A stretch of 64,000 nucleotides of DNA from Cellulosilyticum lentocellum DSM 5427 (GTDB lineage Bacteria > Bacillota > Clostridia > Lachnospirales > Cellulosilyticaceae). Positions 35,398 through 42,645 of this stretch are shown piece after piece. The position numbers were made by a program, and so were the translations under genes. The DNA lies in the NCBI RefSeq assembly GCF_000178835.2, contig NC_015275.1, forward strand, positions 1,323,001 through 1,387,000, written 5' to 3'. The stretch's first letter is position 1. The number at the start of each line of letters is the position of its first letter. The notes beneath the pieces were generated by a model. It made no database searches and was not told where the DNA came from. It saw nothing but the letters and a program-made list of their open reading frames with translations.

Positions 35398-36729
35398 GTG
35401 CAAACACTAGAACAATATATAAATGATAAGTATGAGGGAAATCCTACATGGTTTGAACAGGAAGTAAACCAATCAGATCAGATGGCAAGGGTTAGTAGCG
35501 TACTGAATAATAAAGATTATCTTAATATGATACATAGGGTATTAAATAGAAAGGATTTTACTTTCAAGGGTGAGACTTTTGAAGTAAGGAAAACTATATT
35601 TCAAACGGTTAAATCATTCATTAATTTCTTTAATGGTTATATCCTAAGCAATCCCATTTCTCTAGGTGGCAATGATGAAGAAATGGTTAAAGAATTTAAT
35701 ACAGTTTATCGTAAAGCTAAGTATCATAAGCTTAACTTTAACCTACTTGATAGCTTACTTAAATATGGTTGTGCTTATGAATTTGTTTATTATGATGGTA
35801 GCAATATCAAAAGTAAAATAATTAATGGTGAGGATGGCTACCCAGTATATAGTGAAGATACAGACGAGTATATAGGCTTTATTGAAAGCTATACGAGTGC
35901 TAGTAATAATGTAACTTACTATAATGTATATTGGGGCGACAGGGTGGAGTGCTGGACTAATGAAGGTACATATATTCATAAGGTAGGTCAATATACAAGT
36001 TTTGGTCTACCTATTAAATATGAGAATATAGAGATTGATAAAGTAGAATCTATGCTAGAAGATATTAAGCCTATAATGGATGAATTTGAACTATTCATGT
36101 CAAAGTTTGGGGATAGTATAGAAACCAATTCAATCAATCCTATATTGACACAAACTGGTACTATGCTTGAAGCACCTAAAGGCATTGATGTAAATGCGAA
36201 TGGCTATGTACTTAACCTTGAAGAAGGTGGGGAAATGAAGTATGTATCAGCACAGTTAGATTTAAATAGTATTAAATTTTATGTTCACCAGTTACAACAA
36301 CAATTATGTGATATTAGTTGCGTACCTTCTATACTTTACGGTCAAGGAGATGTAGCTAATATTAGTGAGACAAGTATAAAGCTTTTATATGGTAAGTCAC
36401 ATAGTAAAGCTAACTGGTACAAGTACATACTTGAGGATGGCTTTGAAGAAAGACATGAGATAATTAAAACTATATTAGCTAAGAAGGGTAAAAAGTATAG
36501 TGCAGATAGTTATATAGATATTACATTCAATTACAATATTCCTATGTCAGATAAGGATGTTATTGAAAATCTAAGTAAGCAGTATCAAGATGGTTGTATT
36601 GATAAGCAGACGTATATTGAGAAGTCACCTTTAACAAATGATAGTCAGCAAGTATTAGCAAGATTAGGTAAAGAAAAAGTAGCTGATAATGTACAGAGTG
36701 TTGTTTCACCGGAACAGGGGAATCAATAA
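35398..36729 (+). CDS. Portal protein, SPP1 gp6-like
   Basis: The 443-aa dodecameric vertex protein through which DNA enters. It fits the SPP1-type portal family: FNGYILSNPISLGG, LDSLLKYGCAYEFVYYD, DKVESMLEDIKPIMDEFELF, FYVHQLQQQLCDISCVPSIL and GQGDVANISETSIKLLYGKS. The start is GTG 35398 with AAAGGATG upstream. It is the last gene of the packaging run; a 575-bp gene-free stretch follows where other phages would have further head genes. Confidence 0.9.
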   Translation: MQTLEQYINDKYEGNPTWFEQEVNQSDQMARVSSVLNNKDYLNMIHRVLNRKDFTFKGETFEVRKTIFQTVKSFINFFNGYILSNPISLGGNDEEMVKEFNTVYRKAKYHKLNFNLLDSLLKYGCAYEFVYYDGSNIKSKIINGEDGYPVYSEDTDEYIGFIESYTSASNNVTYYNVYWGDRVECWTNEGTYIHKVGQYTSFGLPIKYENIEIDKVESMLEDIKPIMDEFELFMSKFGDSIETNSINPILTQTGTMLEAPKGIDVNANGYVLNLEEGGEMKYVSAQLDLNSIKFYVHQLQQQLCDISCVPSILYGQGDVANISETSIKLLYGKSHSKANWYKYILEDGFEERHEIIKTILAKKGKKYSADSYIDITFNYNIPMSDKDVIENLSKQYQDGCIDKQTYIEKSPLTNDSQQVLARLGKEKVADNVQSVVSPEQGNQ

Positions 36730-37304
36730 ATATATAAGCATCATCAGAGTTGACGAACGTGTAATTATAAAGGTGGATGGAATATCGTCTACCTTTAAAT
36801 AGTAAGTATATGTTATTAATAGGGGTTATTAATATATAGCAACTAAATAACTACACGATGGAATCTATAGATATTCGGCTGTTACCCTTTCACTCATACA
36901 TGTTCAGATGATTATTGACTATCAATTAGTACAGATATACTTGTGTGAAGAATGTAGTATTTGTCACACAATATTATACATGATGGGGAAATGGTCATAT
37001 AGATGAATAAATATAACATTTTGTGTTGATTATGCGGTATCTTACAATAAAATCAATGTTTTAAAAGATTTATTCACATAATATAATGCATCAAACTGTT
37101 GATTATCAATAGATTGTGTTGAAGTGGTAAATTATGTTACTATGCACTAAACTATGCTTATGTGCAATGTATAAAAACAACATAAAATATCATTACCCCT
37201 ACTTGACATATGACTAAATATCTATCCCTTTCACTACCCACAGAAAATATAATACACTAAGCCTATAATTGTAGTATAGTTTATAATAGATGGGGGGTAT
37301 AATA
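36730..37304 (+). other. Gene-free interval with two more array-type dyads
   Basis: About 575 bp without a credible frame. It holds two more copies of the array dyad, TTGACTATCAA (36915-36925) and TTGATTATCAA (37099-37109), each followed at 40-70 bp by AT-rich boxes such as TACATGATGGGGAAATGG and CTATGCACTAAAC. It also contains TTGACA at 37203 and TATAAT-like boxes near 37249 and 37283, so the promoter of the PIN-like gene is here. Confidence 0.5.
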
Positions 37305-38141
37305 ATGATAAATATTAAGGGGAAAGAATATAAATTAGCGTTTGTTGACACTTGTATTCTAAGTCAAATGGTAAGGGATGATAAGTTTTGCCTAGAGGTA
37401 TTAAATAAATCTGTTGAAGAAAAATGGATATTTTGTGTATCTATGTACAATCTTGTAGAACTAAAACAATGCAATAACGATGAAAAGTTAAATAGATTTA
37501 TAGAAATTTTTGATAATATACCAAATGTGTTTATTATTAAATCACATGTAGCAGTAATAAAAGAAGAAGTAGACAGTTATATTAAGGGATTCAAACAAGA
37601 ACAAATTTTACAGGTGAAAATTGGTTCAACTAGTAGTGTGAAACTCAAAGAAGTGCTTTTTGAGTTTAAGGAATTTAATGATTTTGAAAAAGAATTTATG
37701 TCTACTAGAGAAGATACCTTGAATATTATTCAGACAAACTTAAAAGATAGTAAGTATAATCCTACAAATCCTACGGAGATAAAAAATTTTGTTATTAATG
37801 GTACATTAACACAACTCAGCTTAAGACATCCTACTTTTTTAAAAAATAGAATATCGTTTATTAAGAAACATAATTTAATTACAAAAGAACGAATAGAAGA
37901 TAAATTTCCTTCGCTTAAATTAATGCATTATATAATGTACTATAAATTCTTAACTAATAGGAATATGGAATTATCTGATGTTGGAGATTTGGTAATGGTA
38001 GCACCTATTCCTTATATGGATATAGTATTAATAGAAAAACAACAAGCAGAATTTTTAAGGCAGATAGGAAGTAAAATGAAAGAAATTAAGAAACTAGAGA
38101 TATATAAAATGAATGATAAAAACTTAATAAAGGTTCAATGA
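37305..38141 (+). CDS. PIN-like domain protein, probable cargo gene
   Basis: The start is ATG 37305, with GGGGGG 8 nt upstream. The 278-aa product has PIN-type nuclease features: LAFVDTCILSQM with an N-terminal Asp, FCVSMYNLVELKQC with a Glu, and a C-terminal LSDVGDLVMVAPIPYMDIVL with acidic residues followed by IEKQQAEFL. PIN proteins cleave RNA in toxin and defence systems. It stands between portal and neck genes with its own gene-free leader and its own terminator, the usual sign of an inserted cargo (moron) gene. No antitoxin partner is adjacent. Function is inferred. Confidence 0.62.
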   Translation: MINIKGKEYKLAFVDTCILSQMVRDDKFCLEVLNKSVEEKWIFCVSMYNLVELKQCNNDEKLNRFIEIFDNIPNVFIIKSHVAVIKEEVDSYIKGFKQEQILQVKIGSTSSVKLKEVLFEFKEFNDFEKEFMSTREDTLNIIQTNLKDSKYNPTNPTEIKNFVINGTLTQLSLRHPTFLKNRISFIKKHNLITKERIEDKFPSLKLMHYIMYYKFLTNRNMELSDVGDLVMVAPIPYMDIVLIEKQQAEFLRQIGSKMKEIKKLEIYKMNDKNLIKVQ

Positions 38142-38167
38142 GATGCTTTAACAAGCATCTTTTTTTA
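38141..38167 (+). terminator. Intrinsic terminator after the PIN-like gene
   Basis: AGATGCTT (38141-38148) pairs with AAGCATCT (38153-38160), then a seven-T tract. Confidence 0.85.
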
Positions 38168-38189
38168 TTTATAGGAAGAAGGTGATAGT

Positions 38190-38399
38190 ATGGATATAAT
38201 GGCAATTTTAACAACAGTATTTTCAGAATATGGATTAATCGCAACTTTGTTTACAGGAATGTTGGTATGGGTACTTAAAACTAATAATGACAGAGAACAG
38301 AGATACATAACAACTATAGATAATCTTACAACTAACGTATCAAACAAAATTAATGTAATTGAGGATGACATATCAGAAATTAAAGAATTAATGAAATAG
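38190..38399 (+). CDS. BhlA/UviB-like holin-type protein
   Basis: A 69-aa protein with one N-terminal transmembrane segment (YGLIATLFTGMLVWVL, residues 14-29), then the typical KTNNDREQRYITTIDNL and a charged coiled coil. This is the BhlA/UviB pattern, linked to holins or bacteriocin release. It is the only possible lysis gene in the element; no endolysin is present. The ribosome site is AAGAAGGTG. Confidence 0.8.
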   Translation: MDIMAILTTVFSEYGLIATLFTGMLVWVLKTNNDREQRYITTIDNLTTNVSNKINVIEDDISEIKELMK

Positions 38400-38415
38400 A
38401 AAGGCTGGTGATAGA

Positions 38416-38769
38416 ATGACAGTATATAATAGATTGCTATTAGAACTAAGCAATAGACAATACTTTGCTGAAGTAGAATACAATCAGCTTTTAATCGAAA
38501 ATGGTTTAGCTGGAACTGATACATATGATAAAGCTACTATGCAACGTAAGTTATTACTAACTGTATTAGACATATTGAGAATGTTAGGTAATGATACAGA
38601 CAATCTACAAAAGTTAGCAGATGGAGAAACAGGCTTTACAACAAGTCAGCTATATAGTCAGCTTGAAAAGAGAATAGCAAAAGTAGAAAAGCAAATAGCA
38701 GAAATTCCATTGGATTCTAACGAACAGTATAGCGACGTATATATGCTTTTTACTAGAAAGAGGTGTTAG
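38416..38769 (+). CDS. Head-tail adaptor-like protein
   Basis: A 117-aa helical protein (SNRQYFAEVEYNQLLIENGL, MQRKLLLTVLDILRMLGND, QLEKRIAKVEKQIAEIPLD) that fits a gp6/gp15-type connector adaptor, which binds below the portal. The assignment rests on size, helix pattern and position before a stopper-like gene. The stop is 5 bp before the next start. Confidence 0.6.
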   Translation: MTVYNRLLLELSNRQYFAEVEYNQLLIENGLAGTDTYDKATMQRKLLLTVLDILRMLGNDTDNLQKLADGETGFTTSQLYSQLEKRIAKVEKQIAEIPLDSNEQYSDVYMLFTRKRC

Positions 38770-38774
38770 ATAAT

Positions 38775-39872
38775 ATGATTAATGCCACTAATCAAAGGCT
38801 ATTTCAAAATCAACTTAGGTTATACGGTGAGGAAATAAGCATAAAAGGAACGCCATATAAAGCTATTGTCAGAAAGCAAGAAAGCAATATCATATTGCCT
38901 TTTGAAGTGAATTTAGCATTGTATGACGTTTTTATATATGATGGTATGCAATTTATCACTACAGAGGTAAAGACTGTAAATAACGTGTATAATGTCTTTA
39001 AATATCAAAGATTATGTCATACTTTAAATGTAAAGACTAACAATGGTGTTATATATATTCCTTGTATTCCACATGATAGCAAAAGTGTTATAGCTGATGG
39101 AATAAGTATAAGCACTTTATCATCTTCATTAGAAGTAAGGGTGCAAGATAACGAGATCAATAGATTAATAACGACTAATTTTAGATTTTTCGTTTATGAC
39201 TACGTTTGGAGAGTTAAAACAGTATCAAGGCAAGAAGATGGTATTTTGATTTACTATTGTGACTTAGATACTATTACTACTGATGATGATAAAAATAATC
39301 ATGTAGCTAGTGATGTGCTGGAAGTACATACATACTATAATTTAACTATTCAGCCTAGCCAAAATGGAACGGTCACATCTAATGTAATAGGTAAACTATT
39401 AGCCGATACAAGCGTTACATTAACTATAATGCCCAATGATGGCTACGAAATAGATACACTAACTATAAATGAAGTGCCTTGTACGGTAGAAGGCAGTACA
39501 TATAGTTTTACATTAACACAAGATACTATTGTAGTTTGTACCTTTAAAGAGGTAGTACAAGCACTTGTGACTTTTGATGCAGTAGCTGATATTTATTTTG
39601 ATGTTGTAGATAGTACGACATATTCATTAGTGCAAGGTGATACTGGAACACTTACAATAACTAAATATGTAGATAATGTTGCGACAAGTGAAGTTTTAAA
39701 TATTGCTAGAACTGACAGTATAACAAGCACTTATTGTACAACAAGTATTAGCGATAATACTATTACAGTTAAAAATGTAAAGAGGTATACAACTGAAGAT
39801 GTGACGTTTAGCATTAGTGATGATGAAGGAAATAGTATAATTTACAAAGTGAAATTAAAGGGTGCTTTTTAA
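38775..39872 (+). CDS. Head-closure (stopper)-like protein with C-terminal beta-repeat domains
   Basis: The start is ATG 38775, behind AAAGAGGTG; a GTG at 38763 is in frame but overlaps that site. The 365-aa protein has an N-terminal domain of about 110 residues with the strand pattern of stoppers (ISIKGTPYKAIVRKQESN, YDVFIYDGMQFITTEVK). The middle part, YNLTIQPSQNGTVTSNVIG followed by NDGYEIDTLTINEVPC and TLTQDTIVVCTF, is a bacterial InlB-B-like repeat. A last beta domain follows. Such domains usually decorate virions or bind surfaces. Function is inferred; it closes the late operon. Confidence 0.6.
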   Translation: MINATNQRLFQNQLRLYGEEISIKGTPYKAIVRKQESNIILPFEVNLALYDVFIYDGMQFITTEVKTVNNVYNVFKYQRLCHTLNVKTNNGVIYIPCIPHDSKSVIADGISISTLSSSLEVRVQDNEINRLITTNFRFFVYDYVWRVKTVSRQEDGILIYYCDLDTITTDDDKNNHVASDVLEVHTYYNLTIQPSQNGTVTSNVIGKLLADTSVTLTIMPNDGYEIDTLTINEVPCTVEGSTYSFTLTQDTIVVCTFKEVVQALVTFDAVADIYFDVVDSTTYSLVQGDTGTLTITKYVDNVATSEVLNIARTDSITSTYCTTSISDNTITVKNVKRYTTEDVTFSISDDEGNSIIYKVKLKGAF

Positions 39873-39880
39873 AATAAAAA

Positions 39881-39911
39881 AAGGGTGTCAGATTAAAAAT
39901 CCCTCACCCTT
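39881..39911 (+). terminator. Hairpin ending the late operon
   Basis: AAGGGTG (39881-39887) pairs with CACCCTT (39905-39911) around a 17-nt loop; there is an A-run before it but little T-run after it. Confidence 0.55.
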
Positions 39912-40030
39912 ATCATCACATACACGAATAGATTAAGTCATTGGTTATACAAGTATAACTTATGCTTTCTCTATCGTATATATGACTGTTTTAAAGATAT
40001 AATTAAGCTTTATTTTATGATATGAAATCT

Positions 40031-40047
40031 TTCGTATATCGTTGGTA
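40031..40047. repeat. Right copy of the 17-bp subterminal inverted repeat
   Basis: TTCGTATATCGTTGGTA is the reverse complement, with one change, of 24722-24738. Confidence 0.5.
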
Positions 40048-40066
40048 CATTATTGGTACATAAAAA

Positions 40067-40090
40067 AACACCCACTTTGTGAGGGTGTAT
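40067..40090. terminator. Intrinsic terminator near the right end
   Basis: ACACCCAC pairs with GTGAGGGTGT around TTT, with an A-run upstream; a clear U-tract exists for the minus strand, so it may end inbound transcription. Confidence 0.65.
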
Positions 40091-40239
40091 ATCACATACG
40101 AAATATAATAACCATATAATTTGCCAACTACGTTAGGATTATATGATTTTTATTTTTCATATATGCTATTTTTACATAATTACTATTAATTTATTTTATA
40201 TGGAGGAATAGGTGGATAACTTATTCCTTTTTTGTGATA

Positions 40240-40268
40240 TTGACGTATAACTTTATATGTGATAGTAT
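40240..40268 (+). promoter_or_regulatory. Putative promoter upstream of the right tRNA copy
   Basis: TTGACG (40240-40245), a 17-bp spacer and TAGTAT (40263-40268). A start near 40275 would transcribe the right tRNA-Leu copy. The two arm-type sites lie just downstream. Confidence 0.5.
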
Positions 40269-40274
40269 TTCAGT

Positions 40275-40309
40275 AATCTAGCGCTATATTTAGTGAAAAA
40301 TCTAGCGCT
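40275..40309. repeat. Right pair of putative integrase arm-type sites
   Basis: AATCTAGCGCT occurs twice as direct repeats, at 40275-40285 and 40299-40309, matching the left sites at 23354 and 23383. A further array-type dyad, TTGAATATCAA, lies at 40325. Confidence 0.6.
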
Positions 40310-40345
40310 GAAACCTTAGATGTATTGAATATCAACGGATAAAAA

Positions 40346-40428
40346 GCAGAGATGGCGGAATGGCAGACGCGCTAGATTCAGGTTCTAGTGCCCGCAAGGG
40401 CGTGGGGGTTCGAGTCCCCTTCTCTGTA
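40346..40428 (+). tRNA. tRNA-Leu(CAG), right copy at the element boundary
   Basis: An 83-nt tRNA identical to 23208-23290 except at two positions. Here position 7 is A (a Watson-Crick A7:U66 pair) and the variable arm ends GGGC (perfect with GCCC), so both changes improve pairing. It is followed by the 34-bp att sequence and a terminator-like hairpin. Confidence 0.95.
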
Positions 40429-40462
40429 CGTAATCTCAATGTTTTTCAAATTCTTACATAGG
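40346..40462 (+). repeat. Right 117-bp direct repeat (attR region)
   Basis: The second copy of the tRNA plus 34 bp, 115 of 117 bases identical to the left copy. It ends at 40462, after which the two flanks diverge. Confidence 0.88.
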
Positions 40463-40508
40463 AAAGCCCCTCTAGCGTGCTTATTAGCATGTTTTTAGAG
40501 GGGCCTTG
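40463..40508 (+). terminator. Hairpin downstream of the right tRNA
   Basis: GCCCCTCTA (40466-40474) pairs with TAGAGGGGC (40496-40504), with T-runs inside and after. It is probably the native terminator of the host tRNA-Leu, now separated from the left promoter by the element. Confidence 0.65.
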
Positions 40509-40527
40509 TTATTTTATGCGAGGACTT

Positions 40528-40676
40528 TCAGTTCAGTTTGAAGTTTGAACCGCCTCCTGTCAAATAGTCTGGTGAAACCATAAAAACTTTTACATCTTCA
40601 TCCATAGTTTGTGGTTGGAGATATTTTGATGATACGTCTTTTCGTAAATACACTTTATACTCTGAAGATGAGGATA
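40528..40676 (-). pseudogene. C-terminal remnant of an unknown protein
   Basis: On the minus strand a frame of about 49 codons runs from just after a stop near 40677 to TGA 40528. It reads SEYKVYLRKDVSSKYLQPQT, then EDVKVFMVSPDYLTGGGSNF and KLN, which looks like the end of a real protein. It has no start or ribosome site. The IS element lies directly upstream of it, so it may be what is left of a gene destroyed by insertions. Low certainty. Confidence 0.35.
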
Positions 40677-40751
40677 GTCTCTAATCAGATGCAATTATTT
40701 ATTTGTTGTAATGCCTACAAAAAAAGGGGCTGTAAAAAAACAGCCTCGAAA

Positions 40752-40792
40752 CAAGGAGCAGGTCGCCTGTAGCGACCTGCTCCTTGTTTTTT
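40752..40792. terminator. Terminator inside the left end of the IS
   Basis: A 15-bp perfect stem, CAAGGAGCAGGTCGC with its complement at 40772-40786, loop CTGTA, then TTTTTT. It ends about 90 bp beyond the transposase stop on the minus strand and also blocks plus-strand entry. Confidence 0.8.
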
Positions 40793-40882
40793 AATAGATT
40801 TATTATCATTATCACAAAATTAGAAGTCACTTATTAAGCCTATGGTTTTATAGGCTTTAAATGATGATATTATATCCGTTTT

Positions 40883-42469
40883 TTATGCAACTATGGATGT
40901 CCGATGTTTCTTGTTATGATACTTATAGAGGTTGTATCCACAAGAAATTAACGTGAATTCTAAAAGGACAGCTTTTTCTCCTCGCCGAAATAATCTTTTA
41001 TAAGATCTATCCCACTTAATTATCCCAAATGTCCCCTCTGATTGAATACTTCTGTTCATACACAATAAGGCACCATGAATTGATTCTAGATTATTTATTA
41101 CTTCCTTATGTATTTCTGTTAATTCTCGATTAAGGCGTACTGTTCTATTTCCATGTGATCTTTTGCAACATTCACTACGATATGGACATCCTGCACAGTC
41201 TTCACATTCATATATTTCTTCTGTTCTACCATATTGATTTTTATATATATGCCTATCACATTTATATATAAACTTTTTATTATTAGGACAGATCAGGTTT
41301 CCTTGTTCATCTCTTTTGAAATTTACTGCACGATATGGATCATAATGATATTTTTCATTCTTAGTTTCCCTCTCAAACATAGTAAATTTCATATATTTTT
41401 CCATGCCATGTTCCTCACAATAAAGATAATTATTATAAGAACCATATCCTGCGTCAGCAACAGGATACGTTGGATAATGACCATAAGTAGCATTAAACTT
41501 TTCCATTAAAGGTTGAAAACATTCCATGTCTGAAGCATAAGGTTTTGCGTCTATTACAGCTATATATTCATCACATATGGAAGCCTGCATGTTGTAAGCA
41601 GGAAGGAGCTGGTCATTTCCCATATAATCACGTTTGATTCTCATAAAAGTTGCATCGTGATCAGTTTTTGAATAACTATTTCTTCGCTCACCACATACTT
41701 CGAGGTGCTTTGCATATTTCTTGAGGCGTTCTAGATACCCCTGCATTTCCTGATACTGTTTTTGATGGATACTTTTCTTATGCCCCGCTCCGGAAACAAA
41801 TTTTGAAACCTCTAGATTTATTGCCTTCTGATAATTTTCAAGCAATGCCTCAACGTAATCAATCGCATATTCATCTCTTTTTTCTAACTTCACATTAAGA
41901 AAACTAAGAACCTCTGAATTCATTGTATCGATGAGTAATGAGATCTTTTCGAACACTTTGTTTCTATTTTTGATGCAAGATTTCTTCCATACCCAGGTAT
42001 AGCGATTAGCATTAGCTTCGATCTTTGTTCCATCGATGTAAGTGTGATGTAAATCCACATGCTCTTGATCAAAAATATAAGAATTGATATCAATGAAGAT
42101 TTGTTCAATTGAAGTCGTTAATTCATTACGAATAAAGTTGCCGAAAGTAGCAAAAGATGGAGCTTTCATTCCGTCAAGAAGATACATATATCTGATGTCT
42201 GTACGGCAGAGTTTTTCAATATTTCTTAAAGAACTAATGCCATGCTCCATAAAAGTGAAAAGTATAATCTTAAGCATTTTATCTGAATCACATCTTGGAC
42301 GACCTGTTTTGCAGTCCTTCTCTACAAAATATCGTGTTAGGTCAATGTGATCCATTACTTCGCATAAAGTATATACTGGATCTGAAATATCAATTATTTT
42401 TTCGATATCCAATGGTAATTTTAGCTGTCTTGGTGTAAAATTATCATTGGTATTTTTGTTTAGTAGCAT
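40883..42469 (-). CDS. IS1182-type DDE transposase
   Basis: The 528-aa transposase of the IS. It begins with the family-typical FTPRQLKLPLDIEKIIDISD, followed by the N-terminal DUF772-like domain (GRPRCDSDKMLKIILFTFME), the DDE domain with HTYIDGTKIEANANRYTWVW, ADAGYGSYNNYLY, and a C-terminal DDE part with CPYRSECCKRSHGNRTVR and EGTFGIIKWDRSYKRLFRRG (final Glu). It is full length with no frameshift, so it may be active. The start is inside the right end after a hairpin terminator, which should limit read-in transcription. Confidence 0.92.
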   Translation of the reverse strand: MLLNKNTNDNFTPRQLKLPLDIEKIIDISDPVYTLCEVMDHIDLTRYFVEKDCKTGRPRCDSDKMLKIILFTFMEHGISSLRNIEKLCRTDIRYMYLLDGMKAPSFATFGNFIRNELTTSIEQIFIDINSYIFDQEHVDLHHTYIDGTKIEANANRYTWVWKKSCIKNRNKVFEKISLLIDTMNSEVLSFLNVKLEKRDEYAIDYVEALLENYQKAINLEVSKFVSGAGHKKSIHQKQYQEMQGYLERLKKYAKHLEVCGERRNSYSKTDHDATFMRIKRDYMGNDQLLPAYNMQASICDEYIAVIDAKPYASDMECFQPLMEKFNATYGHYPTYPVADAGYGSYNNYLYCEEHGMEKYMKFTMFERETKNEKYHYDPYRAVNFKRDEQGNLICPNNKKFIYKCDRHIYKNQYGRTEEIYECEDCAGCPYRSECCKRSHGNRTVRLNRELTEIHKEVINNLESIHGALLCMNRSIQSEGTFGIIKWDRSYKRLFRRGEKAVLLEFTLISCGYNLYKYHNKKHRTSIVA

Positions 42470-42486
42470 AAATAAATTATACCAAA

Positions 42487-42523
42487 AAAATCGCTGAAGT
42501 CTTACGACCTCAGCGATTTTTTC
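42487..42523. terminator. Terminator inside the right end of the IS
   Basis: AAAATCGCTGA pairs with TCAGCGATTTT around a 10-12-nt loop, with runs of A and T on both sides. It lies between the right terminal repeat and the transposase start. Confidence 0.75.
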
Positions 42524-42645
42524 GTTAGGGGAGTTTTTTTACATCCCCTAAAAGTTTTGTTTGACCTAAAAGTGATTTTAAGTCACTGTTTCTGTTAACA
42601 GATGAGAAGTTTTTAATAAGCTAAGTAAATTAGAATTTAGGTTGT

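Larger units (their letters stand above)
23208..40462 (+). mobile_element. 17.1-kb integrated phage-satellite-like element in tRNA-Leu
   Basis: Flanked by 117-bp direct repeats containing tRNA-Leu. In order it carries: tyrosine integrase, a small gene, a 3-kb repeat array with an RHH gene, iterons, a probable replication protein, an AlpA-type regulator, small genes, a PD-(D/E)XK-like protein, scaffold, capsid, an HTH gene, terminase small and large subunits, portal, a PIN-like gene, a BhlA-like protein, and adaptor and stopper-like genes. There are no tail tube, tape-measure, baseplate, fibre or endolysin genes. The host genes on both sides run in uninterrupted order. The content fits a capsid-forming satellite that borrows tails, or a reduced prophage. 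Confidence 0.85.
40725..42549 (-). mobile_element. IS1182-family insertion sequence
   Basis: A transposase gene is framed by imperfect terminal inverted repeats: AGGGGCTGTAAAAAAAC on the left (from 40724) and its counterpart AGGGGATGTAAAAAAAC read inward from 42550. Each end also carries a strong hairpin with a T-tract. I could not fix a target-site duplication. Confidence 0.8.

Noticed and set aside
40720-42555. Target-site duplication of the IS
   Set aside because: The flanks (ACAAAAAAA and TAAAAGTT) share only A/T runs, so no duplication can be defined without an empty site.
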